A DNA stretch of 64,000 nt, from positions 1-64,000 of the forward strand of contig QBXA01000002.1 in NCBI GenBank assembly GCA_003283905.1, in the 5' to 3' direction. Below the pieces are notes generated by a model, which ran no database searches, was not told the DNA's origin, and saw only the letters and a program-made list of their open reading frames with translations. The stretch comes from Pelagibacteraceae bacterium AG-319-F18 (GTDB lineage: Bacteria > Pseudomonadota > Alphaproteobacteria > Pelagibacterales > Pelagibacteraceae). Position 1 is the stretch's first letter. Every line of letters starts with the position of its first letter. A program made the position numbers and the translations under genes. Positions 32,052 through 40,149 of this stretch are shown here, piece after piece.

Positions 32052-33731
32052 TTAAGTTGTTGTTTTAACTTTAGTTCGCTTCATAATGAACACTTGTTGT
32101 GCCATAGTTAATATATTGTTAAAAGTCCAATAGATAACTAATCCCGCCGGAAATGGTGCCAGTATAACTGTTAAAAATAAAGGAAAGAACATAAATATTT
32201 TGGCCTGCATAGGGTCTGTTGGTGCCGGATTGAGTTTTTGTTGTATAAACATTGATACTCCCATCGCCACGGGCCATGCTCCTATCATCAACATACTAGG
32301 AACATCATAAGGTAACAAACCAAATAAATTAAATAAGCTAGTAGGATCTCTTTCTGATAAATCTTGAATCCAACCATAAAAAGGCATTTGTCTCATTTCA
32401 ATAGTTACAAACAGAACTTTATATAATGCAAAAAATACAGGTATCTGAACCAATATAGGCAAACAACCCGACATTGGATTGACTTTCTCTTTCTTATAAA
32501 GTGCCATCATTTCTTGCTGTAATTTCCTTTTATCTTCTTTATGTAAGTCTTTTAATCTTGCCATTTCTGGCTGAAGAGCTTTCATCTTAGCCATGCTTCT
32601 AAATGAAAAATTTGCAAGCGGAAAAAAGGCTAGTCTTATACAAACTGTAACAGCAATAATTGCTAGTCCATAATTTCCAAATATTTTGAAAAAATAATCA
32701 ATAGCTGTGAATAATGGGCGCGTTATGAAGTACAGCATGCCCCAATCAATTGCCAGATCAAATTTATCAATTTTTAAAGATTCAGCATATCTATCAATAA
32801 CGTCTACTCTTTTGGCTGCTACGATAACGTCCATTTTATCTTCAATAGTTGAGTTACTTCGAAGTTCTAAGGGTTCCGTTGTAACAAAATTTGCACGAAA
32901 TTTATTTTTGTAATCAAATGTTGTTTTAAATTCTTTACCTTTTGGTGGAACTAAAGATGTTAGCCAAAATTTATCAGAAATTGCGATCCAACCTTTTTGA
33001 GAAGTTCTTGTGAACTTTTCTTCTTGAATATCATCATAATCTTCTTCAATTAGTTCTTCATCTAATGTTGCTAAAAGACCTTCATGGAGGATATAAAAAT
33101 TTGATATACCAGAGGGAATTTTGTTTCTAATAATTTGTCCATAAGAGTAAAAATCATATTCATTATTTGTTGAGTTGATTATTCTTTGTTTAATTGTAAA
33201 TAAAAATTTGTCATCTAAAGATATTTCTTTTTCAAAAGTAATTCCTTGATCATTAGTCCATGATAATTTAACAGGAGATTGATTGGTTAATTTATTATTT
33301 CTTGATACAGACCAAATAGTGTTTGAATTAGGAATATCAATATTTTTATCAGTAGTTATAAATCCACTTTCTATTAAGTATCCATCTTTTGTATTTCTTG
33401 GTGCTAATAGTTTGACTTTTTCCTTACTATCTAAAGTCACATTATATTCTTTAAAAGTTAGGTCATCGATTACAGCACCTTTTAAAGATATGCTACCAAC
33501 AACACTTTGATTCTCAAATTGAACTCTTTCACTTTGGCCTAGAGCCTCTTCTCTTGAAATTTCTGTTACATTTTCCTTTTGATCTAAACTTGGAGTATCA
33601 ATGTTTTGTTCAGTTTTATTTTTTTCTGCTAACTGTTCTTTAGTAATAGGTGGCGGCGCAAAAAAAAGTGAGTAGAGAATAATAACAGCAGCTGATAATG
33701 AAATGGCTGCAATAACGTTTTTAGTATCCAT
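32052..33731 (-). CDS. yidC: Membrane protein insertase YidC
   Basis: A 559-residue inner-membrane insertase. An N-terminal transmembrane helix (about 8-27) is followed by a large periplasmic beta-sandwich (about 60-330) and five core helices from about residue 340 (AIIAVTVCIRLAFFPL, GCLPILVQIPVFFALYKVL and others). The arginine in CIRLAFFPL matches the hydrophilic groove residue. It inserts and folds membrane proteins alone or with SecYEG. It overlaps yidD by one base and abuts argB. Confidence 0.97.
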   Translation of the reverse strand: MDTKNVIAAISLSAAVIILYSLFFAPPPITKEQLAEKNKTEQNIDTPSLDQKENVTEISREEALGQSERVQFENQSVVGSISLKGAVIDDLTFKEYNVTLDSKEKVKLLAPRNTKDGYLIESGFITTDKNIDIPNSNTIWSVSRNNKLTNQSPVKLSWTNDQGITFEKEISLDDKFLFTIKQRIINSTNNEYDFYSYGQIIRNKIPSGISNFYILHEGLLATLDEELIEEDYDDIQEEKFTRTSQKGWIAISDKFWLTSLVPPKGKEFKTTFDYKNKFRANFVTTEPLELRSNSTIEDKMDVIVAAKRVDVIDRYAESLKIDKFDLAIDWGMLYFITRPLFTAIDYFFKIFGNYGLAIIAVTVCIRLAFFPLANFSFRSMAKMKALQPEMARLKDLHKEDKRKLQQEMMALYKKEKVNPMSGCLPILVQIPVFFALYKVLFVTIEMRQMPFYGWIQDLSERDPTSLFNLFGLLPYDVPSMLMIGAWPVAMGVSMFIQQKLNPAPTDPMQAKIFMFFPLFLTVILAPFPAGLVIYWTFNNILTMAQQVFIMKRTKVKTTT

Positions 33732-33982
33732 TATTTTTTAGCCTTCATTTCTTTTTTAACAGGATCAAACCCATCACCACCTCCTAAAAACTTTATAGGG
33801 TGACATGATAAAATTCTTTTTAAGCTCATAAAACTTCCTTTGGCTAAACCAAATTTTTTTAAAGCCTCTATACTATATTCAGAACAAGTTGGTAAGTATC
33901 TACAGGATTGACCAAGTAATGGACTAATAAGAAATTTATAACCCTTAATAAATTTAATTAAAATATTTGTTAAAATGTTCAT
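33731..33982 (-). CDS. yidD: Membrane protein insertion efficiency factor YidD
   Basis: An 83-residue small protein with the family core ISPLLGQSCRYLPTCSEYS, including the conserved cysteines, and HPIKFLGGGDGFDPV at the C-terminus. An amphipathic N-terminal helix would bind the membrane. It aids YidC-dependent insertion. It overlaps rnpA and yidC by one base each, in the conserved rpmH-rnpA-yidD-yidC order. Confidence 0.96.
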   Translation of the reverse strand: MNILTNILIKFIKGYKFLISPLLGQSCRYLPTCSEYSIEALKKFGLAKGSFMSLKRILSCHPIKFLGGGDGFDPVKKEMKAKK

Positions 33983-34323
33983 TATTTAATTTTTTCTAAA
34001 TCCTGAAATAGAGTTTCTTTTATATTTTTGTACTCATTGTTTAGCATAGTTGACTTAGCAATAACAAGATATGAATAGCTAAATTTTAATGTTACTTTTT
34101 TAACTGCTTCATTAACAATATTTCTTAATCTACGTTTAATTTTATTTCTTTTTACTGCATTCCCAATTTTCTTTTTGGTTACAAAACTAATATTTAGTTT
34201 GTTATTATTTTTATTGGCCAGATTACCAAAAAAAATTGTAACATATTTGTTAGATATCTTTTTTTGCTTTAGTAGATTTTTGAATTCTTCGTTTTTTGAA
34301 AGAGCAAGTATTTTGCTTTTCAT
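33982..34323 (-). CDS. rnpA: Ribonuclease P protein component
   Basis: A 113-residue basic protein that assists the RNase P RNA in 5' maturation of tRNA. The signature KKKIGNAVKRNKIKRRLRNI is the RNA-binding RNR motif. Residues before it form the usual beta-sheet. It starts four bases after the end of rpmH and overlaps yidD by one base. The RNA component rnpB is not in the window. Confidence 0.95.
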   Translation of the reverse strand: MKSKILALSKNEEFKNLLKQKKISNKYVTIFFGNLANKNNNKLNISFVTKKKIGNAVKRNKIKRRLRNIVNEAVKKVTLKFSYSYLVIAKSTMLNNEYKNIKETLFQDLEKIK

Positions 34324-34327
34324 TTTT

Positions 34328-34468
34328 CTAGACTGATACAGTTAAAGATTTTCTTCCTTTTGCTCTTCGTCTAGCTAAAAGTTTTTGTCCACCCTTAGTC
34401 TTCATTTTTGATCTAAAACCATGTTTTCTGGCTCGTTTAACGTTAGATGGTTGATATGTTCGCTTCAT
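34328..34468 (-). CDS. rpmH: 50S ribosomal protein L34
   Basis: A 46-residue highly basic protein, short but complete, starting [18 protein letters not shown] and continuing [21 protein letters not shown], the L34 signature. The TAG stop lies at 34328-34330, four bases before the rnpA start. It is the first gene of the minus-strand operon, with 92 bases to the divergent TVP38-type gene that must hold both promoters. dnaA, often upstream of rpmH in other bacteria, is absent. Confidence 0.97.
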   Translation of the reverse strand: MKRTYQPSNVKRARKHGFRSKMKTKGGQKLLARRRAKGRKSLTVSV

Positions 34469-34560
34469 AAAATGTGGTTAAAATTTATTAATTTTCGCCC
34501 TTTATAGTAACTAAATATATAAATAGCAAATAGAAGATTATAGAATAAGCATTGTATTTA

Positions 34561-35283
34561 ATGGAAAAAGCTAAAAAAATTAAATTATTTATAGGTTTAT
34601 TTTATCTTACATCTATTTGTTTATTTTTATATTTTTTCTTTTCAAAATTTAGCCTTCAGGAATTAACGTCCTATGATTTTATTAGAGAAAACAAATCTTA
34701 TTTTTTTGAACTTAAAAAAACGAATTTATTTTTATTATCAGTAATTTTTTTAGGGCTTACAATATTATGGGTATTTCCATTTTTAGGATTTGGATCACCA
34801 GTTGCATTAATAGGAGGATTTATTTTTGGAAAATGGATTGGAACAATACTTGTTATTTTTGGATTAAGTATTGGTGCAACTTTTATATATTTATTTGGTA
34901 ATTATTTTTTAAAAGAATTAATTAGAGAAAAATTTTCAAATAAATTTAAAAACCTTGAACAAAAATTTCAAAAATCTGAATTTATTTATTTGTTAATATA
35001 TCGCTTTATAGGGGGAATACCTTGGCAGTTAAGTTGTCTTTTGCCAACCCTTTTTAATGTAAAAGTGAATAATTTTTTCTTTGCAACTTTAATTGGAATT
35101 ATACCTCAAATATTTTTAACTGTTTCTATTGGTAACGGTTTGGAAAAGGTTATTGATCAGAATTCAAAAGTTCCTGGAATAACTGATATTATTTTTTCAG
35201 CAGATATCTATTTACCAATTCTAGCTTTTTTTGGGTTAATTTTATTATCAATTTTTTTAAGAAAATTTTTCTATAAAAATTAA
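34561..35283 (+). CDS. TVP38/TMEM64 (DedA-like) membrane protein
   Basis: A 240-residue integral membrane protein with about five or six hydrophobic segments. The central region GFGSPVALIGGFIFGKWIG and YRFIGGIPWQL matches the SNARE-associated/VTT domain of the TVP38/TMEM64 group, relatives of DedA flippases. It may move lipids or lipid carriers across the inner membrane. A TTG at 34552 gives three extra residues; the ATG at 34561 (MEKAKK) is preferred. The stop is only three bases from the convergent tRNA-Thr 3' end. Confidence 0.82.
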   Translation: MEKAKKIKLFIGLFYLTSICLFLYFFFSKFSLQELTSYDFIRENKSYFFELKKTNLFLLSVIFLGLTILWVFPFLGFGSPVALIGGFIFGKWIGTILVIFGLSIGATFIYLFGNYFLKELIREKFSNKFKNLEQKFQKSEFIYLLIYRFIGGIPWQLSCLLPTLFNVKVNNFFFATLIGIIPQIFLTVSIGNGLEKVIDQNSKVPGITDIIFSADIYLPILAFFGLILLSIFLRKFFYKN

Positions 35284-35286
35284 TTA

Positions 35287-35360
35287 TGGTGCTCCGACCC
35301 TGTACTGACCAGGGAGCTAATCATTACCAATGACTTGATTTTCCATTAATCTACCGGAGC
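35287..35360 (-). tRNA. tRNA-Thr(GGT) with unusual T-loop
   Basis: On the minus strand a full 74-base cloverleaf forms. The acceptor stem is GCTCCGG/TCGGAGC, the discriminator A and encoded CCA are at 35287-35290. The D-arm is GATT-AATGGAA-AATC, with A14, A15, G18, G19 and A21. The anticodon arm is AGTCA-TTGGTAA-TGATT (anticodon GGT, Thr codons ACC/ACU). The four-base variable loop ends in T48, pairing with A15. The T-stem is CCCTG/CAGGG, but the T-loop is GTCAGTA instead of TTCRANY: T55, C56 and A57 remain, while G replaces T54 and A58. It may be the genome's only GGT tRNA or a tRNA-like RNA. Confidence 0.8.
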
Positions 35361-35460
35361 TTATCGACAATTTGTATTTTATTCACAATAAAGCATTTTT
35401 TTCAAAATATTGCCTTAATTATTTGATGAATATGCTTTATATTTACGTGAGGAAAATTTT

Positions 35461-35661
35461 ATGGGAATTCATTACGATTATAAATCTACTAAAGGAAATA
35501 AGCTTATGGAGAAGCAAGCTAAAAGAGAGAAGAAGCTTGCAGAAAAAAAAGCTAAACGTTTAGCAAAAGAAGGCCCAAAAGAAGAGGAAGCTAAACTTAA
35601 AACATTAGATGCCTCAAAGCCAATTACATTAGACTTCCTTACTAATCCAGATAAAGAATGA
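35461..35661 (+). CDS. Small Lys/Ala/Glu-rich protein
   Basis: A 66-residue protein with a highly charged helical middle (residues 16-48, KQAKREKKLAEKKAKRLAKE) and a short tail ending in TNPDKE. GAGGA lies eight bases before the ATG at 35461, a rare clear ribosome-binding site in this window; AAGGA also precedes a possible internal start at 35506. No family is recognised. The TGA overlaps the next ATG (ATGA), linking it to the 33-residue protein and dcd. It may bind RNA or ribosomes, which is inference from charge. Confidence 0.65.
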   Translation: MGIHYDYKSTKGNKLMEKQAKREKKLAEKKAKRLAKEGPKEEEAKLKTLDASKPITLDFLTNPDKE

Positions 35662-35759
35662 ATTCTAAAGAAAAAAATGAGCGTTTAAGCTTAGCTCTTA
35701 GAAAAAATTTAAAGAAACGAAAACTTTTTCAAAAAAAAAATAAGAAGAAAACTAAATAA
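35658..35759 (+). CDS. Tiny basic protein upstream of dcd
   Basis: A 33-residue frame starting ATG at 35658, inside the stop of the preceding gene (ATGA), and ending TAA at 35757-35759, which shares one base with the dcd ATG (TAATG). The sequence has the pattern [18 protein letters not shown] followed by a lysine-rich tail. Similar very short proteins with a RL..AL..NLKRRK motif occur before housekeeping genes in alphaproteobacteria, from memory. Precise coupling on both sides and the motif support a real gene. Function unknown, possibly ribosome-associated. Confidence 0.65.
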   Translation: MNSKEKNERLSLALRKNLKKRKLFQKKNKKKTK

Positions 35760-36313
35760 TGTCAGTCCTTTCAGATAAGTGGATTAGAAAAATGTCAAAA
35801 GAAGAAGGCATGATTTCTCCATTTGAGGAAAAACAAGTTAGAGGGGACAGTATTTCTTATGGACTATCATCATTTGGTTATGATGCTAGAGTTTCTGATG
35901 AATTTAAGATTTTTACCAATGTTAATTCAGAAATAGTTGATCCAAAAAATTTTAAACCAACAAACTTTGTTACAAAAAAAGTATCAGAATGTATTATTCC
36001 ACCTAATTCATTTGTTTTAGCAAGAACAGTTGAAAAATTCAAAATTCCAGACGATGTGTTAGTTATTTGCCTTGGTAAGTCTACTTATGCTAGATGTGGA
36101 ATTATTGTAAATGTTACGCCTTTAGAACCGGGCTGGGAAGGGTATGTTACTCTTGAATTTTCAAACACAACACCTCTACCAGCAAAAATATATGCAAATG
36201 AAGGTGTTGCACAATTTATCTTTTTAAAGGGAAATGAAAAACCAGAAGTGACATACGCCGATCGTGATGGAAAGTATATGGGTCAAACTGGGGTAACGTT
36301 GCCTAAAGTTTAG
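35759..36313 (+). CDS. dcd: dCTP deaminase
   Basis: A 184-residue enzyme of the dUTPase/dCTP deaminase trimeric fold that converts dCTP to dUTP. Characteristic stretches are [37 protein letters not shown] and a C-terminal [13 protein letters not shown] that closes over the nucleotide. It overlaps the preceding 33-codon gene by one base and ends two bases before murA. It supplies dUMP for thymidylate synthesis. Confidence 0.96.
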   Translation: MSVLSDKWIRKMSKEEGMISPFEEKQVRGDSISYGLSSFGYDARVSDEFKIFTNVNSEIVDPKNFKPTNFVTKKVSECIIPPNSFVLARTVEKFKIPDDVLVICLGKSTYARCGIIVNVTPLEPGWEGYVTLEFSNTTPLPAKIYANEGVAQFIFLKGNEKPEVTYADRDGKYMGQTGVTLPKV

Positions 36314-36315
36314 TT

Positions 36316-37569
36316 ATGCAAAAACTAGAAGTCTTTGGAGCAAATAAGCTCAAAGGACAAATAAAAATATCAGGTTCAAAAAATGCATCTCTACCAATTT
36401 TAGTTGCAACTTTATTATCAAGAAAAAAAGTTTATCTAAAAAATTTACCTAGAGTAAAAGATATTGAGACAATGGTTAGTTTGTTGCAATCATTAGGTTC
36501 TAAAATTAAGCTCGACAACAATAACTTGGTTATTGATAACATAAAACAAAGTAAAAGTTTTGCATCTTATAGTTTGGTCAAAACTATGAGAGCAGGAATT
36601 TTAGTTCTTGGGGCTTTGTTGGCAAAATTTGGTAAAGCAAAAGTATCCCTTCCAGGAGGTTGTGCAATTGGCACAAGACCTGTCGATATACATTTAGAAG
36701 CTTTATCAAAGCTAGGAGTTAAATATAAAATCATTCAAGGGTACGTTCACGCTGTTGCACCCAAAGGATTAATAGGAAGTAAAATTCGATTTTCAAAAAT
36801 ATCAGTTGGTGCTACTGAAAATTTAATAATTGCAGCAAGTTTTGCAAAAGGAACAACAGTTTTAAGTAATTGTGCAATTGAACCTGAAATAAAAGATTTA
36901 GTTAATTTTTTAAAAAATATGGGATGTAATATTAAATGGATTAGTAAGCGTTCAGTTAAAATTGAAGGAGTATCAAAGGTTAAAGAAATTACTTACTCTG
37001 TAATGTTTGACAGAATTGAAGCCGGAACTTATTTGGTTGCAGCAGCTGTGACAGAAGGAAATTTAAAGATAAAAAGTATAGTCCCAAAAATTATCCAAAC
37101 AGAAATTAATACCTTAAAAAAAATAGGTGCAAAAATAAAAGTTAAAAAAGATGAAGTACATATTATGGGTAATAAAAAAATTAAAAGTATGAATATCAAA
37201 ACTGCTCCATATCCAGGTTTTCCAACTGATTTACAAGCTCAAATGATGGTATTGTTATGTAAAGCAAATAAACAGTCTGTGATTAAAGAAGATATTTTTG
37301 AGAACAGATTTATGCATGTTGCTGAATTAAATCGAATGGGTGCCAAAATTTCAACTGATGGTAATAAAGCAAAAGTTACTGGTAACATTAATTTTGCATC
37401 AGCTGAATTGATGGCAACTGACTTAAGAGCTTCTGTTTCATTAATTCTCGCAGCGTTAACTGCAAAAGGAAAATCAGTCATAAATAGAATTTATCATCTT
37501 GATCGTGGATATGAAAATATAGAAAAGAAATTAAAAAAAGTTGGAGCAAAAATTAGAAGAGTTAAATAA
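36316..37569 (+). CDS. murA: UDP-N-acetylglucosamine 1-carboxyvinyltransferase
   Basis: A 417-residue enolpyruvyl transferase, the first committed step of peptidoglycan synthesis. It starts with KLKGQIKISGSKNASLPIL. The catalytic loop PGGCAIGTRPVDIH retains the Cys that fosfomycin attacks. LMATDLRASVSLILAAL near the C-terminus is typical. The stop overlaps the start of the DUF2948 gene by one base. Length is normal. Confidence 0.97.
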   Translation: MQKLEVFGANKLKGQIKISGSKNASLPILVATLLSRKKVYLKNLPRVKDIETMVSLLQSLGSKIKLDNNNLVIDNIKQSKSFASYSLVKTMRAGILVLGALLAKFGKAKVSLPGGCAIGTRPVDIHLEALSKLGVKYKIIQGYVHAVAPKGLIGSKIRFSKISVGATENLIIAASFAKGTTVLSNCAIEPEIKDLVNFLKNMGCNIKWISKRSVKIEGVSKVKEITYSVMFDRIEAGTYLVAAAVTEGNLKIKSIVPKIIQTEINTLKKIGAKIKVKKDEVHIMGNKKIKSMNIKTAPYPGFPTDLQAQMMVLLCKANKQSVIKEDIFENRFMHVAELNRMGAKISTDGNKAKVTGNINFASAELMATDLRASVSLILAALTAKGKSVINRIYHLDRGYENIEKKLKKVGAKIRRVK

Positions 37570-37967
37570 TGAATAAGAAATATTTAGCAAAAATTATAGC
37601 TTCAGATAATGAAGGTTTACAAATGATTTCAGCATGTAGTGCTGGGGCAAAGGTAAAAGTGTCAGATATAAAGTATCTTGCGTCAAACAAAGTTTTTTTA
37701 TTATTGATAGAAAGAACCAAAATCGAAACAGACCAGGAAGATAAGAAAATTAACAGTATTTGTAGGTTTGATTTTGTCGATAAGGTTAAATCTAAAAATA
37801 TTGATCAAAAAAATGAGGATTTAGTTTTAGAATTGATAGCAATAGATTATCTAAAAAATAAAGATGATTACGAAATTAATTTATTTTTTAATAATAATGT
37901 TCACATTGCTTTGACTACGGAAACAATTGAAGTAAGACTAGAAGATCAGAACGAAATTAAAGAGTAA
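37569..37967 (+). CDS. DUF2948 family protein
   Basis: A 132-residue protein matching the DUF2948 layout: AKIIASDNEGLQMISACSAGAKVKVSDIKYLAS, then a CRFDFVDKVKSKNID stretch and a C-terminal LTTETIEVRLED. No function is known. The family sits between murA and hisD in many alphaproteobacteria, as here. It overlaps both neighbours by one base. It is a small mixed alpha/beta cytoplasmic protein without transmembrane segments. Confidence 0.82.
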   Translation: MNKKYLAKIIASDNEGLQMISACSAGAKVKVSDIKYLASNKVFLLLIERTKIETDQEDKKINSICRFDFVDKVKSKNIDQKNEDLVLELIAIDYLKNKDDYEINLFFNNNVHIALTTETIEVRLEDQNEIKE

Positions 37968-39250
37968 TGAAAATATTAAATAGTAATAATAAAAATTTTG
38001 ATAAAAATTTAGATACCTTACTTTTGCAAAGAAAGAAAAAAGTACAATCTAATTCAGTTTCAGTTTCAAGTATTATTAAAAATGTTAGAAAAAATGGAGA
38101 CAAAGCATTGGTAAAATATGAAAAAAAATTTAATCAAAACAATGTAATTGTTCCTTCTCAAAAACAGATTTTTAATTCGATAAAATCACTGGATAAAAAA
38201 GTGAAGCAGGCAATTGATATTGCGTACAATAGAATTTACAAATTTCACTCACTTCAAAAATTTAAGAATATTTCATACGTTGATAAGTATAAAAATAAAC
38301 TTGAATATAAATATATGCCCTTAGAATCTGTTGCAATTTATGTACCTGGCTCAACAGCCTCATATCCCTCAAGTGTATTAATGAATGCTATTCCAGCAAT
38401 TGTTGCAGGAGTTAAAAGAATTGTGATGATTAATCCTGGATTTAAAGGAAAACAAAATCCAGCAGTATTATATGCGGCGCGTAAATGTAAGATTAAAGAA
38501 ATTTATTCAATAGGTGGGCCTTCAGCAATTGCAGCAGTAGCTTATGGAACAAAGAAGATTAATAAAGTTAACAAAATAGTAGGTCCTGGTAATGCATATG
38601 TAGCCGCAGCTAAAAAAGAAGTTTTTGGTGATGTTGGAATTGATGGAATGACAGCAGGCCCATCTGAAGTCACCATTGTTTGTGATAAATTTTCAAATCC
38701 AGAATGGGTTGCAAGTGATTTAATAGGACAAGCAGAACATGATAATCTTGCTCAATGTATACTAATTTCCAAAGATAGATCTTTGATTAATAAAGTTCAA
38801 AATGAAATTTCTAAACAATTAAAAGAAATTCCAAGATCTTCTATCGCTAAAAAAAGTTTAATGAGCAATGGAATTTTAATGCATATTAGTTCTGATAAAA
38901 AAATAATCGATGTTGTGAATAAAATAGCACCCGAACATTTGGAGCTAAATATAAAAAATTATAAATCTTTTGTACCAAAAATTAAAAGTTCAGGATCTGT
39001 TTGTTTAGGAAAATATGCCGTTATGGCAATGACTGACTATAATGTTGGTTCTAACCACATATTACCAACAAATGGTTCAGCAAAATATTCAAGTGGAGTA
39101 AGTGTAAATGAATTTTATAAACGGATTTCCTATATAAACTTATCCAAAAAGGGTATTGAAAGTCTTGGTCCTTCAGTTATAACACTTGCAAATTACGAAG
39201 GATTAGCAGGACATGCTCAATCTGTAAAAAAAAGAATTAGGAGAAAATAA
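37967..39250 (+). CDS. hisD: Histidinol dehydrogenase
   Basis: A 427-residue NAD-dependent zinc enzyme that oxidises histidinol to histidine in two steps. The motifs [54 protein letters not shown] and the zinc region [12 protein letters not shown] and APEHLEL are present. It overlaps the DUF2948 gene by one base and is followed two bases later by infA. Other his genes lie at 41522-43266. Confidence 0.97.
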   Translation: MKILNSNNKNFDKNLDTLLLQRKKKVQSNSVSVSSIIKNVRKNGDKALVKYEKKFNQNNVIVPSQKQIFNSIKSLDKKVKQAIDIAYNRIYKFHSLQKFKNISYVDKYKNKLEYKYMPLESVAIYVPGSTASYPSSVLMNAIPAIVAGVKRIVMINPGFKGKQNPAVLYAARKCKIKEIYSIGGPSAIAAVAYGTKKINKVNKIVGPGNAYVAAAKKEVFGDVGIDGMTAGPSEVTIVCDKFSNPEWVASDLIGQAEHDNLAQCILISKDRSLINKVQNEISKQLKEIPRSSIAKKSLMSNGILMHISSDKKIIDVVNKIAPEHLELNIKNYKSFVPKIKSSGSVCLGKYAVMAMTDYNVGSNHILPTNGSAKYSSGVSVNEFYKRISYINLSKKGIESLGPSVITLANYEGLAGHAQSVKKRIRRK

Positions 39251-39252
39251 AA

Positions 39253-39468
39253 TTGTCTAAACAAGATTTGCTTGAATTTAAAGGAAAGGTCATGGACTTA
39301 CTTCCAAATGCAATGTTTAGAGTTAAGCTAGAGAATGGGCATACCGTTACTGCTCATACTGCTGGTAAGTTGAGAAAAAATAGAATTAGAGTATTGCAAG
39401 GCGATAACGTGACAGTCGAGATGACACCTTACGACCTTACAAAAGGTAGAATAATCTTTAGGGGTTAA
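39253..39468 (+). CDS. infA: Translation initiation factor IF-1
   Basis: A 71-residue OB-fold protein that occupies the ribosomal A site during initiation. It begins with TTG ([18 protein letters not shown]) and contains [20 protein letters not shown] and [12 protein letters not shown], the standard IF-1 core. It follows hisD by two bases, and tRNA-Phe begins five bases after the stop, so both are probably on one transcript. Confidence 0.97.
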   Translation: MSKQDLLEFKGKVMDLLPNAMFRVKLENGHTVTAHTAGKLRKNRIRVLQGDNVTVEMTPYDLTKGRIIFRG

Positions 39469-39473
39469 TTTTT

Positions 39474-39548
39474 GCCTCGGTAGCTCAGGAGTAGAGCAGA
39501 GCCCTGAAAAGGCTTGTGTCGGAGGTGCGAATCCTTCCCGAGGCACCA
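39474..39548 (+). tRNA. tRNA-Phe(GAA)
   Basis: A 75-base tRNA with acceptor GCCTCGG/CCGAGGC, discriminator A and encoded CCA, D-arm GCTC-AGGAGTA-GAGC, and anticodon arm GAGCC-CTGAAAA-GGCTT (anticodon GAA). The T-stem is GGAGG/CCTTC with loop TGCGAAT, in which G replaces the usual T55. It begins five bases after infA. Confidence 0.96.
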
Positions 39549-39629
39549 CCATCAACTTTTCATCTTGAAATAATCATAAAAGAAATTAACTTATTTAAAT
39601 AATAAATAACTAAAGGACTAAGAAATAAG

Positions 39630-39842
39630 ATGAGTACACTAACTGGTAAAATTAAATGGTATAATGGTAAAAAAGGCTATGGTTTCATTGAAAGAGATGA
39701 CAAAGAAAAAGATGCCTTTGTGCATGCATCAGCAGTTAAAGCAGCTGACATGAGATATTTAAATGAAGGTGATAAACTAGAGTTTACATTAGAAGATGGT
39801 CCAAAAGGTCCTTCTGCGGTTAATCTAAAAAAAATAGACTAA
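39630..39842 (+). CDS. Cold-shock domain protein
   Basis: A 70-residue CspA-type OB-fold nucleic-acid-binding protein. RNP-1 is KGYGFIERD and RNP-2 is DAFVHASAV, with KWYN at the start. It binds single-stranded RNA or DNA and melts RNA secondary structure. The leader from tRNA-Phe is about 80 bases, and a strong terminator hairpin follows at 39860. It is transcribed singly. Which paralogue it is cannot be told. Confidence 0.94.
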   Translation: MSTLTGKIKWYNGKKGYGFIERDDKEKDAFVHASAVKAADMRYLNEGDKLEFTLEDGPKGPSAVNLKKID

Positions 39843-39859
39843 TTTTAAAATATTTCAAA

Positions 39860-39900
39860 GGGCGTTAAATCTATAAAATAGATTAACGTCCTTATTATTT
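39860..39900 (+). terminator. Rho-independent terminator of the cold-shock gene
   Basis: A stem of about 14 pairs joins GGGCGTTAAATCTAT (39860-39874, one bulged A) with ATAGATTAACGTCC (39878-39891) around an AAA loop. It is followed by a T-rich tract. This is the clearest intrinsic terminator in the window. Confidence 0.7.
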
Positions 39901-39922
39901 TTACCTTGAATAATGATAATTA

Positions 39923-39951
39923 TTGTCTAAAAGACTGTCCATGATTATAAA
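39923..39951 (+). promoter_or_regulatory. Candidate promoter for a small RNA or tRNA-His
   Basis: TTGTCT (39923-39928) and TATAAA (39946-39951) are separated by 17 bases, and a start near 39958-39960 coincides with the 5' end of a predicted structured segment. It lies after the cold-shock terminator, so a fresh promoter is expected before tRNA-His. Confidence 0.38.
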
Positions 39952-39959
39952 TATTACAT

Positions 39960-40020
39960 ACAGAGAGACTTCAAGAAGTACTCATAGAATCTGTTTCCAT
40001 AGCCTGTAGGCTATTTATTT
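39960..40020 (+). ncRNA. Candidate small structured RNA
   Basis: In the 225-base gap between the cold-shock terminator and tRNA-His, ACAGA (39960-39964) pairs with TCTGT (39990-39994), enclosing ACTT-CAAG-AAGT. It is followed by a perfect ATAGCC-TGTA-GGCTAT hairpin (39999-40014) and TTATTTAT, like a weak terminator. A promoter-like pair lies just upstream. It might instead be a leader or attenuator for tRNA-His-hisS. No known RNA family is recognised. Confidence 0.35.
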
Positions 40021-40067
40021 ATAATATAATTTTTAATCCACACAAAAATAATATAAAAACAAGGAAT

Positions 40068-40142
40068 GCCTGGGTGGTGTAACGGTTAGCACGAAAGTTT
40101 GTGGAACTTTAAGTTTGAGTTCGATTCTCAGCCCGGGTACCA
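40068..40142 (+). tRNA. tRNA-His(GTG), lacking G-1
   Basis: A 75-base tRNA with acceptor GCCTGGG/CCCGGGT (G1-T72 wobble), discriminator A73 and encoded CCA (40140-40142). The base before G1 is T, so there is no genomic G-1 opposite a C73. The anticodon arm is AAAGT-TTGTGGA-ACTTT (anticodon GTG) and the T-loop is TTCGATT. Loss of G-1 with A73 is known for part of the alphaproteobacteria. The gene lies 7 bases upstream of hisS. Confidence 0.95.
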
Positions 40143-40149
40143 AAAAAAC

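Noticed and set aside
34328-34560. A possible replication origin next to rpmH, with gyrB in the same window.
   Set aside because: dnaA and dnaN are absent, no DnaA-box cluster is seen, and the rpmH-TVP38 gap is only 92 bases.
35287-35365. A plus-strand riboswitch or ribozyme suggested by the GCTCCG/CGGAGC helix.
   Set aside because: The minus strand gives a full tRNA cloverleaf with a seven-pair acceptor stem, anticodon loop and CCA, which explains the pairing better.
40099-40149. An N-terminal extension of hisS beginning inside tRNA-His.
   Set aside because: Those codons are tRNA sequence, and the HisRS family N-terminus fits the ATG at 40150.
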